Shown: in pieces, positions 8,950-18,357 of the stretch
How positions within the stretch are numbered: the first letter of the stretch is position 1
Layout: each line of letters starts with the position of its first letter
NCBI GenBank assembly: GCA_038207585.1
Contig: JBBQZP010000023.1
Coordinates: 1-64,000 of the forward strand
Direction: 5' to 3'
Length of the DNA: 64,000 nt
Origin: JBBQZP01 sp038207585
Lineage (GTDB): Bacteria > Pseudomonadota > Alphaproteobacteria > Rhodobacterales > Rhodobacteraceae
Program-made: the position numbers and the translations under genes
Notes under the pieces: generated by a model
Database searches by the model: none
Told to the model about the DNA's origin: nothing
The model's input: only the letters and a program-made list of their open reading frames with translations

Positions 8950-9972
8950 TTACTGCGGCAGAGTCGAGACTTCGGTGTCCCACTTCGACAGCAGGCGTTT
9001 GCGCTCGTCCGACGAGCCATACTTCTTGAAGTCGTAGTCGATCAGTTTCACCGTCGCGAGGTCGGGCGCCTTGTCAGATTTCGTCGCGCCGACATTCGAC
9101 ATCACCTGAAACGCGTTGACCTGAAGCGCGAGATTCTGCGCCTCGACGCTTAGTGCCCAGTCGTAGAACTGCTTCGCCTCGTCCGGGTTGCGCGCGCCCT
9201 TGATGATCGACATCGAACCGATCTCATAGCCGGTGCCTTCGCAGGGGGCGACGGTAACGATCGGGAAACCCGCGACCGCCTGCGCCACAGCGTCATGCAT
9301 GAAAACGATGCCGATCAGCGTCTCGCCGGTGCCGGCAGCCTTGATCGGGGCAGAACCGGATTTGGTATACTGGTTGATATTGGCATGAAGGCGCTTCATG
9401 TAGTCAAAGCCACCATCCTCGCCGAACATCTGCACCATCGAGGCCAGCGTCGTGTAAGCGGTCCCCGAGGAGTTCGGGTTCGCCATCTGCACCATGCCCT
9501 TGTATTCCGGCTTGGTCAGGTCTTCCCAGCAGGCGGGCGCGGGCAGGCCAGCCTTTGCCAGCATGTCACTGTTGTAGCCAAACCCCAGCGCGCCGGAATA
9601 GATGCCGATCGTCTTGTCGTTGGCACTGGTAGCTTGCGCGATGGCCCAGGGGTGCAGTTGCTCACGCATCGGGCTGACATAGGCTTCGGTCAGGTCTTCT
9701 TCGGCCGCCTGCAGATGCGGATCGCCCGTGCCGCCCCACCAGACATCGCCCTTGGGATTGCTGGCTTCGGCCTGAATTTGCGCGAAGGTTTCACCGCTTG
9801 ATTTGCGGGTCATCGCGACGTCAATGCCGGTCGCCTCTTCAAAGCTTTTCTCCATGATCTGGCACCACTCCTCCTGTGCCGAGCAGTAGAGATTCAGATC
9901 GGCCATGGCAGCCGTACCGGAAAGGCCGGCCCCCGTAACGAAAGCAGCCGCAGCCCAAGCGGATTTGGTCAT
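8950..9972 (-). CDS. ABC transporter periplasmic binding protein (AfuA/FbpA-like)
   Basis: A 340-residue periplasmic solute-binding protein of the AfuA/FbpA type. The start at 9972 is chosen because GGGAGGAA precedes it and because residues 1-25 then form a normal signal peptide ending at AAMA before DLNLYCSAQEEW. The segments KGDVWWGGTGDP and NPNSSGTAYTTLASM are typical of this family. It heads the leftward importer operon and is divergent from ugpB. Some AfuA homologues bind hexose phosphates rather than iron, and the phosphatase neighbours make an organophosphate ligand plausible (inference). Confidence 0.9.
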   Translation of the reverse strand: MTKSAWAAAAFVTGAGLSGTAAMADLNLYCSAQEEWCQIMEKSFEEATGIDVAMTRKSSGETFAQIQAEASNPKGDVWWGGTGDPHLQAAEEDLTEAYVSPMREQLHPWAIAQATSANDKTIGIYSGALGFGYNSDMLAKAGLPAPACWEDLTKPEYKGMVQMANPNSSGTAYTTLASMVQMFGEDGGFDYMKRLHANINQYTKSGSAPIKAAGTGETLIGIVFMHDAVAQAVAGFPIVTVAPCEGTGYEIGSMSIIKGARNPDEAKQFYDWALSVEAQNLALQVNAFQVMSNVGATKSDKAPDLATVKLIDYDFKKYGSSDERKRLLSKWDTEVSTLPQ

Positions 9973-10283
9973 GGTATTCCTCCCAGAATATCGATGTGAC
10001 GCGGCTCTTGAATGACCCGCCATATTTTTGTTAGAAATCATAGGCCCAACATCCCGACTGTGACAATAAAAAATCGCACGGCGCGAGCGGCCCCCGGCCG
10101 GGAGTGCAAACCCGATAGTCTACGCCCTTGTTGTGCACAGGTCTTGTCGGCGAAGAACGGGCGCATACCTATCGAATTGACTCGACGGCCCGAAAGCACC
10201 CTATTGGGGCAGGGCTGCGGAAATTGTCGGCAAACAGCGACGCTTTGCTGCCCGGCGTGATAAAATTCTGGGAGGAGACCAAG
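9973..10283. promoter_or_regulatory. Divergent control region between afuA-like gene and ugpB
   Basis: This 311-base gap separates two divergent importer operons. A possible sigma70 promoter for ugpB is TTGACT (10177-10182) with CTATTG (10101-10106 offset by 10100, that is 10201-10206 counted in the window) about 18 bases downstream. The ugpB ribosome-binding site is GGAGGAG at 10271-10277. I looked for a Pho box (CTGTCAT repeats) and did not find a good match. A short open frame beginning at 10128 is not credible as an N-terminal extension of UgpB because it would bury the signal peptide. Confidence 0.4.
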
Positions 10284-11579
10284 ATGAAGATTGTGAACCT
10301 GTGGGCCGTCGGGATGGCACTGCTGCCGTTTGCGGCGCAGGCCCAGACCGAGATTTCCTGGTGGCATGCCATGACGGGCGCGAACTCCGAGGTCGTGGAC
10401 AAAATCGCCAGCGATTTCAACGCAAGCCAGACCGAATATGTGGTCAAGCCCGTGTTCAAGGGCACCTATCCCGAAACGCTGAACGCGGGCATCGCTGCGT
10501 TCCGCGCGGGCCAGGCCCCTGACATCATTCAGGTGTTCGATGTGGGCACCGGTGTGATGATGGGCGCGCAAGGCGCGATCAAGCCGGTCGCCGAAGTGCT
10601 GAGCGATGCGGGCTTCACCTTTGACAAAAGCGCGTATCTGCCGGGGATTGTCGGCTATTACTCCAGCCCCGAAGGCGAGATGCTGTCGTTTCCCTACAAC
10701 TCTTCCTCGCCGATCCTTTACTACAACAAGGATATCTTCGAGAAGGCCGGGCTGGACGTGAACGCCCCGCCCAAGACCTGGGCCGAAGTCTGGGCCGCTG
10801 CCCGCCAGATCAAATCCAGCGGGGCCGCCACCTGCGGCTACACCTCGACCTGGCTGACCTGGATTCACACCGAGAATTTTGCGGCGTGGAACAATGTCTC
10901 GTGGGCCAGCAACGAGAACGGTCTGGCAGGCACGCCGGAACTGGCGATCGACGGGCCGCTGTTCGTCAAGCATTTTCAGGAACTTGCCGATCTGGGCAAG
11001 GAAGGCGTCTTCGTCTACGGCGGGCGCACCTCCGAGGCCAAGCAGAACTTCACCTCGGGTGAATGTGGCATCCTGACCGAAAGCTCGGGCGGTTTGGGCG
11101 ACATCGTCAAGTCGGGCATCAACTACGGCATCGGCCAGCTGCCCTATGATGAAACCGCCGAAGGTGCGCCACAGAACACCACACCGGGCGGGGCCTCGCT
11201 CTGGGTGATGGGGGGCAAGTCGGACGAGGTTTACAAGGGCGTCGGCACTTTCTTCAACTATCTGTCGCAGACCCCGGTGCAGCAGTTCCTGCACGAACAG
11301 TCGGGTTATCTGCCGGTGACCACGGCCGCCTACGAGGCGACCAAGGCCTCGGGCTTCTACGATACGAACCCCGCGCGTGAAGTGCCGATCCTGCAGATGT
11401 CCGGCAAGACGCCGACCGAAAACTCCAAGGGGGTGCGGGCGCCGAACCTGCCGCAGCTGCGTGACATCCAGAACGAGGAGTACGAGAAGATGCTCGCTGG
11501 CGAGCAGACCGCCGAGCAGGCCCTGAAGGCCGCAGCCGAGCGTGGCAACGCCGCGATCAAGGAAGCATCGGGCGGCTGA
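10284..11579 (+). CDS. ugpB: sn-Glycerol-3-phosphate ABC transporter binding protein
   Basis: The 431-residue product has a signal peptide (MKIVNLWAVGMALLPFAAQA) followed by the UgpB-like mature start QTEISWWHAMTG. It is a periplasmic binding protein for glycerol-3-phosphate and glycerophosphodiesters. Family length (about 430-440) fits. The start at 10284 follows GGAGGAG. It is the first gene of a complete ugpBAEC set in canonical order, which strengthens the assignment over generic sugar-binding proteins. A strong hairpin with a T-run follows it and may reduce transcription into ugpA, the usual way binding protein is kept in excess. Confidence 0.92.
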   Translation: MKIVNLWAVGMALLPFAAQAQTEISWWHAMTGANSEVVDKIASDFNASQTEYVVKPVFKGTYPETLNAGIAAFRAGQAPDIIQVFDVGTGVMMGAQGAIKPVAEVLSDAGFTFDKSAYLPGIVGYYSSPEGEMLSFPYNSSSPILYYNKDIFEKAGLDVNAPPKTWAEVWAAARQIKSSGAATCGYTSTWLTWIHTENFAAWNNVSWASNENGLAGTPELAIDGPLFVKHFQELADLGKEGVFVYGGRTSEAKQNFTSGECGILTESSGGLGDIVKSGINYGIGQLPYDETAEGAPQNTTPGGASLWVMGGKSDEVYKGVGTFFNYLSQTPVQQFLHEQSGYLPVTTAAYEATKASGFYDTNPAREVPILQMSGKTPTENSKGVRAPNLPQLRDIQNEEYEKMLAGEQTAEQALKAAAERGNAAIKEASGG

Positions 11580-11593
11580 ACCATCTAGCGATG

Positions 11594-11626
11594 GCGCGCA
11601 CCGGCGGCTAACGGTGCGCGCTTTTT
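11594..11626 (+). terminator. Intra-operon hairpin after ugpB
   Basis: Arms GCGCGCACCG (11594-11603) and CGGTGCGCGC (11612-11621) pair perfectly over 10 base pairs around an 8-base loop and are followed by five T residues. It sits between ugpB and ugpA, so it probably acts as a partial terminator or an mRNA-stabilising stem. Confidence 0.8.
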
Positions 11627-11652
11627 GATGGCCTGCAAGGCAAGGATTATCT

Positions 11653-12534
11653 ATGCGACGGACAGTTTTTCCGCACAAGGTTCTGCCTTGGCTCTTGCTG
11701 GCACCCCAGTTGGCAATCACGATTATCTTCTTTTACTGGCCCGCCGCGCAGGCGTTCCGGCAATCGGTGCTGCGGGAAGACCCGTTCGGGCTAAGCAGCA
11801 CTTTTGTCGGGCTGGCCAATTTCCGCAAGGTGCTGAGCGATCCCAGCTATCTGAACTCGATCAAGGTCACGGCTGTCTTTTCGATCCTGGTGGCGTTTTG
11901 TGCGCTGGCTGTCGCGCTGTTTCTGGCCGTACAGGCGGAAAAGATCGTGCGTGGCAAGGGGTTCTACCGCACCCTGATGATCTGGCCCTATGCGGTTGCC
12001 CCGGCCATAGCGGGAATGCTGTGGCTTTTCATGTTCAACCCGTCATTCGGCACCCTGGCCTGGCCGCTGCGTCAGATGGGGATTGCCTGGAACCCGCTGC
12101 TGGACAGCGAACAGGCGATGGCATTGGTGGTGGCGGCGGCGACGTGGAAGCAGATCAGCTACAACTTCCTGTTCTTCATAGCCGGACTTCAGGCGATTCC
12201 CAAATCCCTGCTTGAGGCCGCGGCAATCGACGGCGCGAGCCGCGGGCATGCGTTCCGGACCATCGTCTTTCCGCTGCTGGCACCGACCACCTTTTTCCTG
12301 CTGGTGGTAAACACGGTTTATGCGCTGTTCGACACCTTTGGCATCATCCACGCCGTGACCAGCGGCGGGCCGGGAAAAGCGACTGAAACTTTGGTCTACA
12401 AGGTTTACAACGACGGTTTCGTGAACCTGATCATGGGCGATTCCGCGGCGCAATCGGTGATCCTGATGGTGATTGTCATCACGTTGACCGCCTTCCAGTT
12501 CCGCTTTATCGAAAGACGGGTGCATTATGGATAA
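11653..12534 (+). CDS. ugpA: sn-Glycerol-3-phosphate ABC transporter permease UgpA
   Basis: A 293-residue inner-membrane permease with six predicted hydrophobic helices. The EAA loop is visible as LLEAAAIDGASRGHAFRTIV near residues 190-210. It is the partner of UgpE in the glycerol-3-phosphate importer. The start at 11653 follows AAGGATTATCT. Its stop overlaps the ugpE start by 8 bases, indicating translational coupling. The gene order ugpB-A-E-C supports the name. Confidence 0.92.
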   Translation: MRRTVFPHKVLPWLLLAPQLAITIIFFYWPAAQAFRQSVLREDPFGLSSTFVGLANFRKVLSDPSYLNSIKVTAVFSILVAFCALAVALFLAVQAEKIVRGKGFYRTLMIWPYAVAPAIAGMLWLFMFNPSFGTLAWPLRQMGIAWNPLLDSEQAMALVVAAATWKQISYNFLFFIAGLQAIPKSLLEAAAIDGASRGHAFRTIVFPLLAPTTFFLLVVNTVYALFDTFGIIHAVTSGGPGKATETLVYKVYNDGFVNLIMGDSAAQSVILMVIVITLTAFQFRFIERRVHYG

Positions 12535-13396
12535 CGCCGCGCACACGCCCCTCGCCGCGCGCGGACCGGCGCGGATGATGGCGCATTTGTGGATGATTCT
12601 TGGCGTGATCATCGTGGCCTTTCCGATTTATTACGTCGTGATCGCCTCGACCCATTCGACCCAGACCATCCTGCGCCCGCCCCTGCCTTTGCTGCCGGGG
12701 CCGGAAGCATTCCAGAACTATGACGAGGCGTTTTCCGGTGGGATAGGCCGGATCGGCGGGGTCAGCCTGTGGCGACTGCTGGGTAACACGACGCTGATCG
12801 CGATGGGCATTGCGCTGGGGAAGATCGCGATCTCGATGGCGTCGGCCTATGCCATTGTCTTTTTCCGCTTTCCCCTGCGGATGGCCTGCTTCTGGTTGAT
12901 CTTCATCACCCTGATGTTGCCGGTCGAGGTGCGGATCCAGCCGACCTACAAGGTGATGGTCGATCTGGGCCTGATCGACACCTATGCCGGTCTGATCCTG
13001 CCGCTGATCGCGTCTGCAACCGCCACGCTGCTGTTCCGGCAGTTTTTCATGACCATACCGGATGAACTGCTGGAGGCCGCGCGGGTCGATGGTGCGGGGC
13101 CGTGGCGGTTTTTCAAGGATATCCTGTGGCCGCTGTCGCTGACCAATGTGGCGGCGATCTTCGTGATCCAGTTCATCTATGGCTGGACGCAATACTTGTG
13201 GCCGCTGTTGGTCACCAATTCCAACGAGATGAACACCATCGTCATCGCGCTGAAGAAGATGATCTCTTTTGCCGATGCCGATACCCCCTGGAACCTTGTC
13301 ATGGTGACTTCCGTGCTGGCCATCCTGCCGCCGATCCTTGTGGTCGTGGTGATGCAGCGGTGGTTCGTGAAGGGCCTTGTCGAGACGGAGAAGTAA
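12527..13396 (+). CDS. ugpE: sn-Glycerol-3-phosphate ABC transporter permease UgpE
   Basis: The second permease of the Ugp importer has 289 residues and about six transmembrane segments. The EAA loop reads LLEAARVDGAGPWRFFKDIL near residues 182-201, followed by the family-typical GWTQYLWPLLVT stretch. It overlaps ugpA by 8 bases and is immediately followed by the ugpC start (TAA then ATG), so all three are translated as a block. Confidence 0.93.
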   Translation: MDNAAHTPLAARGPARMMAHLWMILGVIIVAFPIYYVVIASTHSTQTILRPPLPLLPGPEAFQNYDEAFSGGIGRIGGVSLWRLLGNTTLIAMGIALGKIAISMASAYAIVFFRFPLRMACFWLIFITLMLPVEVRIQPTYKVMVDLGLIDTYAGLILPLIASATATLLFRQFFMTIPDELLEAARVDGAGPWRFFKDILWPLSLTNVAAIFVIQFIYGWTQYLWPLLVTNSNEMNTIVIALKKMISFADADTPWNLVMVTSVLAILPPILVVVVMQRWFVKGLVETEK

Positions 13397-14467
13397 ATGG
13401 CGCGTATCCTGCTGAACGATCTGCGGAAAAGTTATGGCGGACAACAGGTGATCCACGGCATCACCATGGACATCCCGAATGGCGAATTCGTGGTGATCGT
13501 CGGGCCATCCGGCTGCGGCAAGTCCACGCTGTTGCGTATGGTCGCGGGGCTGGAAAGCATCACCTCGGGCACCATCAAGATCAACGACAAGGTGGTGAAC
13601 GATCTTGAACCGCGCCAGCGTGACATCGCGATGGTGTTCCAGAACTACGCGCTTTATCCCCATATGAGCGTGCGCGAAAACATGGCATATGGGCTGAAGA
13701 TCGCAAAGCTGTCCAAGGCCGAGATTCAGGATTCCGTCGCCCGCGTGGCCGCGATGCTGGAACTTGAGCCCTATCTCGACCGCAGGCCGCGCGATCTGTC
13801 GGGGGGGCAGCGTCAGCGGGTTGCGATGGGCCGGGCCCTTGTGCGCGAACCGTCGGCTTTTCTGCTGGACGAGCCTCTGTCAAACCTTGATGCCAAGCTG
13901 CGTGTGCAGATGCGCTTGCAGATCAAGGAGTTGCATTTGCGGACCGGGCAGACGACGCTTTATGTGACCCACGATCAGGTCGAGGCGATGACGCTGGCCG
14001 ACCGTCTGATCGTGATCAACAAGGGCGTAGCCGAGCAGATCGCCACCCCGCACGAGGTTTACATGAACCCGGCCAGCGAATTCGTCGCCAGCTTCATCGG
14101 GTCGCCGGCCATGAACATCTTCACCGTCCGCGTCGACGGCGGCTTTGCGGTTCTGCCGGGCGGGCACCGCCTGCCGCTTTCGGGTCTTCCCGCCAACGGG
14201 GACTACCGCCTTGGACTGCGCCCCGAGGATCTGGAACTGGTGGACGCCGCCACGCCTGCTATCCCGGTCGTGCTGCGGTCGGTCGAGTGGCTGGGCGCAG
14301 ACTCCTTCGGCTACGGCGTCATCGAAGGGTCCGACGAGCTTGTGACCCTGCGTCTGTCGGGCAATACCGCTATCGCGCGCGGCGACCGCCTGCACGTCGC
14401 CCCCATAGCCGACCGGCTGCATTTCTTTGCACCCGACACCGGCAAACGGCTTTCTATCCGGGCCTGA
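13397..14467 (+). CDS. ugpC: sn-Glycerol-3-phosphate ABC transporter ATPase UgpC
   Basis: A 356-residue ATPase of the MalK/UgpC group. Walker A is GPSGCGKST, the signature is LSGGQRQRVAMGRAL, Walker B is LLDEPLSNLDAKLR and the H-loop is VTHDQ. The C-terminal regulatory TOBE/OB region contains the conserved GLRPEDLEL. It completes the ugpBAEC set and ends 5 bases from the convergent Na+/phosphate symporter gene. In other bacteria UgpC activity is inhibited by phosphate; whether that holds here is not shown. Confidence 0.93.
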   Translation: MARILLNDLRKSYGGQQVIHGITMDIPNGEFVVIVGPSGCGKSTLLRMVAGLESITSGTIKINDKVVNDLEPRQRDIAMVFQNYALYPHMSVRENMAYGLKIAKLSKAEIQDSVARVAAMLELEPYLDRRPRDLSGGQRQRVAMGRALVREPSAFLLDEPLSNLDAKLRVQMRLQIKELHLRTGQTTLYVTHDQVEAMTLADRLIVINKGVAEQIATPHEVYMNPASEFVASFIGSPAMNIFTVRVDGGFAVLPGGHRLPLSGLPANGDYRLGLRPEDLELVDAATPAIPVVLRSVEWLGADSFGYGVIEGSDELVTLRLSGNTAIARGDRLHVAPIADRLHFFAPDTGKRLSIRA

Positions 14468-14472
14468 CTGCG

Positions 14473-16125
14473 TCAGACGGGAATCCGCTTCAACCGCGTT
14501 TCCAGCAGCTCGCCGCTTTCAGTCAGGATCGGGTAGGCGACCGTGATAAAGCATGTGTTGATCTGCTTCAATTCGCGCAACGTCTCCAGATGGATGTTTG
14601 ACGTGGTCGAGGTTTCCGGATTGCCGTCCCGCAAGCGATCAAGATGTGCGTGCTGATAGAATCGCTCCAGCTGACGCGCACGCTCTTTCTGGCGCACCAA
14701 TTCAAGAGCCGCTGCGGGATTGCCCGACATCTGCACATGCAGCGCCGCCTGCGCGTTGGTCAGCACAAAGTCATGGAACTCCGACAGATCGTCATATCCC
14801 CGGTCCGAAAAGTTCAGCCCCTCGGCGTTCAGCTTCTTGGCAAGGCCCAGGGTCAAGCGGACGACCGAATCTCCGGCAGATTCGTAGAGCGCGGCCTGAT
14901 CCAGAAGCTCGTTCACCTGTCGCGTCAGGTCCTGATCCACACCGCGCACATCCAGTTGGGCAAGATAGGTCTTGGTGGCGCTGTACATCTGGTCCAGCCG
15001 CATTTCGGTTTCCGACAAGCTCGCCGCGACGGTCGGGTCCCATTTCGTGAAAAGCGGCATAACCGGACGCAGCATCGACTCGGCCAGCTCGCCCATGTGA
15101 AGCACCTCGCGCGCGGCGCATGCCAGCGCCCGTTGGGGATTGTCAAGGGCAGCAGGATCAAGCGCGCTTGGCCGCTCTTCGGTTGTTCCGGCGACAGGTT
15201 CGCGGATCACCATGGCGACCGCGCGCTGCAACGGTGCGATTAGCGGTAAACCCACAATCGCGACGGCCACGTTGAAGATCAGATGCAGGTTGATCACCTG
15301 CTGACCCGCCGAAGAGCCCAGCCAAGACCAGTCGTGCGGTGCCAGGATCAGCGCGGTCAGGCAGGCAGCCGCACCGCCGCCGCGCAGTATCGCATTCGAC
15401 CAAACCATCTGCCGGGCCCCCGCAGCCGCGCCCAGCGTCAGCGTGATCGCGATGAAACTGCCTCCCAGATTGGCCCCCAGTACGACCGCCGCTGCCACCG
15501 GAACCGACAGAATGCCCTGTGCGGCAAAGGTCATTACCAGAAGGATCGCCGCGACCGAGGAATGGACGACCCAGGCCAGCAGCGCGCCCAGCACGAACGC
15601 CGACACAGGATCGCGCTGCAGGTAAACGGCGACGGTCTGCAACCCCGAGAATTCGCGGATCGGGCCGCTTGCCTCGGCAATCATTCCAAGCGCGACGAAG
15701 ACCAACGCGAGGCCGATCAGGATCCGTCCGATCTGCCGTCCGGGCTTTTCCTGCGACCGCAGGAACGTGGCGACCCCGGCCAGCAACAGCAATGGCGCCA
15801 GCCAAGATGGGCGCAGAACCAGAGCCTGAACGACCATCGCCGATCCGATATCAGCCCCGAGCAGCATGGAAAGACCGACACCAGCCGAAATTGCCCCCGT
15901 GGTGATGAATCCCGAAGCCATGACCGCAAGCGCCGTCGCACTTTGCAGCAACAGTGCGACAATGGCCCCGCTCCCCGCCGCAACAATCCGATTTTCCGCC
16001 GAAGCGCGCAGCCAGCGTCGAAGCTGCACAGCAAAGGCCCGCTCGACGCCGGTTCGGACCATGCGAACTGCGTAAACAAGTAAAGCCGCCGCAGCTGCGA
16101 CGTTCAAAAGAAAGACCAACATCAT
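14473..16125 (-). CDS. Na+/phosphate symporter with PhoU-like tail
   Basis: A 550-residue protein of the PNaS (NptA/YjbB) family. The N-terminal half carries two inverted Na_Pi_cotrans repeats with the family's QSATA (LLLQSATALAV) and the matching VHSSVAAILLV segment. The C-terminal about 200 residues are soluble and helical, resembling PhoU (LGLAKKLNAEGLNFS, then helices to the end). The start at 16125 (MMLVFLLNV) is preferred over an upstream ATG at 16248 because the extra 41 residues are polar and non-conserved. A Pho-box-like site lies 71-88 bases upstream, suggesting induction under phosphate starvation. Confidence 0.9.
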   Translation of the reverse strand: MMLVFLLNVAAAAALLVYAVRMVRTGVERAFAVQLRRWLRASAENRIVAAGSGAIVALLLQSATALAVMASGFITTGAISAGVGLSMLLGADIGSAMVVQALVLRPSWLAPLLLLAGVATFLRSQEKPGRQIGRILIGLALVFVALGMIAEASGPIREFSGLQTVAVYLQRDPVSAFVLGALLAWVVHSSVAAILLVMTFAAQGILSVPVAAAVVLGANLGGSFIAITLTLGAAAGARQMVWSNAILRGGGAAACLTALILAPHDWSWLGSSAGQQVINLHLIFNVAVAIVGLPLIAPLQRAVAMVIREPVAGTTEERPSALDPAALDNPQRALACAAREVLHMGELAESMLRPVMPLFTKWDPTVAASLSETEMRLDQMYSATKTYLAQLDVRGVDQDLTRQVNELLDQAALYESAGDSVVRLTLGLAKKLNAEGLNFSDRGYDDLSEFHDFVLTNAQAALHVQMSGNPAAALELVRQKERARQLERFYQHAHLDRLRDGNPETSTTSNIHLETLRELKQINTCFITVAYPILTESGELLETRLKRIPV

Positions 16126-16195
16126 GTTCTCGCTACGATTTTCGCCTCGCAAGTTTGTCGTGCGAGGGCTGAGAGGCATCTGCCGCCGTTGGTAT

Positions 16196-16213
16196 GTAAC
16201 AAATTCATGACAG
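16196..16213 (-). promoter_or_regulatory. Pho-box-like PhoB site upstream of the Na+/phosphate symporter
   Basis: On the reverse strand the sequence reads CTGTCAT-GAAT-TTGTTAC. The first 7-mer matches the alphaproteobacterial Pho-box repeat CTGTCAT exactly, and the second, at the correct 11-base period, matches 4 of 7. Its placement upstream of a phosphate transporter start is what PhoB control would require. It is a visual match, not a scored one. Confidence 0.55.
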
Positions 16214-16550
16214 CCTGTCTTGTGGAAATCTGCTGCGGTTCCCATCACTTGATAAGCGGCAGGCGTGTTATATTAATGGGACTGTTGCACGCGATGGCTG
16301 TAGTGCCCGATAAAATCTCGCCTACAATTCCTGGACAACGAAGGCGCGGCCTGCCGGAACTGAAACAGATACGGCATGCGATTGCGTTGATGCACATGGC
16401 GGAAACGCTGGTGCTTTTGAAACAAGCGGAAAGCTATTTTCACTTCACTTCACCTCACTTCACCTTGGGCGACGCAAGCCATAACCCGATGTTTTCGTGG
16501 GCCGAAGACGATGCCTTGGCCGATCTATTTCGGCCCTACACGATAGAGCC
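16214..16550. other. Stretch without a recognised gene
   Basis: A forward frame opens at an ATG at 16276 and stays open to 16620, but I recognise nothing in it and it has no clear ribosome-binding site. A small run of TTCAC repeats lies at about 16439-16463. The frame runs into the glycine motif region of the truncated SDR gene in a different reading frame, so it is probably junction sequence. Confidence 0.35.
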
Positions 16551-16556
16551 ATTCCT

Positions 16557-17221
16557 GCACGGGCGGGACCGTCGGCATGGGCCGCGCAGCCGGGCAGGAA
16601 GTCGCGGCGACCGGTGGTAAGGCGAACTTCATGGGCAGCGACGCCTCAGATACAGGCGCAGTTCATGCCGCAGTCGCCGGGGTTGCGGATCGTTGGGGGC
16701 GGATCGACATGTTGTTCAACCATGCGGGCAGCAACATCGTGAAACCGCTGCATGAGACGACCAATGCGGATTGTGACCGACTCATGGCGATCAACGTCAG
16801 GTCAGCTTTCGTCACCGGCCGCGAGGTCGTGGCGCATATGCTGGACGATGGCGGCGGGTCGATTGTCATCGCCTCGTCCATCGGTGGCGAGAAGGGCTTT
16901 GCGCTGGAAAGCCTGTATTGCATGACCAAAGGTGCCGTCCTGCAACTGGCCCGTTCCATCGCGGCCAAATACCGCGACCGGGTCATCCGCGCCAATGCGG
17001 TGTGTCCGGCATTTGTGAAAACCGATCACGGGTTGCGGGAAATCAAGGAATTGGACGGGCTGGACCAACAGTGGAACGAGTCAGATCTGGCCGCCGCAAA
17101 GGGCCGAATCTGCGAACCCGAAGACGTTGCCGCAGCCGCAATATTTCTCGCATCTGACGAGGCCAGCTTCATCAACGGAACGCCCCTTTACGTCGACAAC
17201 GGCTGGAATGCCAAAGGCTGA
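16557..17221 (+). pseudogene. SDR-family oxidoreductase, 5'-truncated
   Basis: The frame encodes a classical short-chain dehydrogenase from the cofactor loop (TGGTVGMGR, 16559-16585) through the NHAG segment, the catalytic Ser (SSIGG), the YCMTKG active-site Tyr and Lys, to the C-terminal SFINGTPLYVDNGW. The first beta strand and start codon expected 8-10 residues before the glycine motif are missing: an in-frame TAG lies at 16544-16546. An ATG at 16577 could start translation but would omit the first glycines needed for NAD(P) binding. The gene is therefore probably dead, cut at its 5' end by a rearrangement. Substrate unknown. Confidence 0.75.
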
Positions 17222-17289
17222 ACACCAACGGAAAGAGCACCATGAATATCGCTCAGTAACTGATTGACGCAACCGCTTTAAGCCTCGCT

Positions 17290-18010
17290 GACATTCGAGG
17301 TGGAGTCCACCGATCCGATCGAGGTCATGATCGCGGACTGGCCATCAATGCAGGTCCATGCTGAGTCCCTGAACATCATCCTGTCCACGGCGGGCTACAA
17401 CGTGGAAAAGGTCATCGCAGACGACAGTGCGCGGTATCCCGACTTTGAGGTGGGCGATCTGCACATCGCGCTGGAAACCTGGCAGACCACGCAGAAATCG
17501 GCGTTTACCGCCTCGGTCGCGACCGGCAAGGTGCTGGACATCGGCGAAACTGGCACCAAGGCCAAGGAAGAGTGGTGGTATCCGATCTACATGAAAGAGC
17601 AATGCCGCGGTCTTCAGGCATGGGAGTGGTTGAAAGGCTGTGCCGAGCTGTTTTCCACCCCCGAAACCTCGCCGCAACGGCGCTAACTTTCGGGTTCCAT
17701 GGCCTGGGGTGGTTGGGATGCCAAACTGAAATCCGCCTCTGAACGCAAGAGACCCATCCTTTTGTGGATCTACAAGCCGCATTGGGCCCCTTCGGTGTTC
17801 GAGGGCGAATATGTCGAATTCCCGAAATATGAGGCCGCCTGCTATGAAGACCCGGACTGGGGTGTGAACCCAGATGCACTTTATGATTGCGGCAGGCCCG
17901 AGGGTTGGATCAAGAAGATGTCCTGGGCAGAGGGCGAGGCGAAATGGCCTTGCGCGTATGAAATCGTGCGCAACTTCACCATGGATGGCAATAAAGTCGG
18001 AAACCTTGCC
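17290..18010 (+). pseudogene. Glycine-betaine/proline-type ABC binding protein (ProX-like), broken
   Basis: Two frames together give a ProX/OpuAC-type binding protein. The first part (17290-17686) contains IADDSARYPDFEVGDLHIAL and ends in a stop. The second (about 17700-18000) continues with LLWIYKPHWAPS and VNPDALYDCGRPEGWIKKMS. Relative to the usual family sequence a segment of a few dozen residues and the reading frame were lost at about 17690, and the C-terminus is replaced by permease sequence. No signal peptide is left. This is a decayed remnant of an osmoprotectant or amine importer. Confidence 0.75.
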
Positions 18011-18352
18011 GCCCATGGTGCATGCAGCCGTGTTGGCCCAGCGCTCGTTGCCGTCCGAAATGCACGATTTGGCAGCGCTCTTGGGCTGCACCCGACGGCA
18101 GGCGCCGTGGCAAGTGGAGCTGTCGGTTGCCCTGCCAAAACTGGCCATCAGGTTGAACCAAGTGGTGATGATGTCGCTGAACATGGTGATCATCGCGTCG
18201 ATGATCGGCGCCGGTGGCTTGGGGTTTGACGTGCCGACCGCCCTGCGCAAGCTCGATATCAGGGCAGCGTTGAAGGCGGGGCTATCTGACAGTCGTGCTG
18301 GACAGGCTGATGCAGGCCGCCGACCGCAACAGTGCCACCGGGCGGCGCATCT
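18010..18352 (+). pseudogene. Glycine-betaine-type ABC permease fragment
   Basis: A ProW-like permease tail is readable in the forward frame that ends at 18443: LAQRSLPSEMHDLAALLG (EAA-like region), then NQVVMMSLNMVIIASMIGAG, the most conserved stretch of this family. It shifts frame at about 18275 and the tail (LTVVLDRLMQAADRN) ends at a TGA near 18352. The N-terminal helices are absent; sequence upstream is the ProX-like remnant, so a deletion has joined the two genes. Confidence 0.7.
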
Positions 18353-18357
18353 GACAG

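Noticed and set aside
10040..10110. Pho box upstream of ugpB
   Set aside because: CTGTGAC is present but the second repeat at the 11-base period does not match.
10038..11720. 560-codon reverse open frame opposite ugpB
   Set aside because: Antisense shadow of ugpB; no family signature and His/Arg/Gly-rich.
16438..16464. TTCAC-type tandem repeat as a functional iteron
   Set aside because: Only a few imperfect copies over about 26 bases, next to a rearrangement junction; most likely simple sequence.
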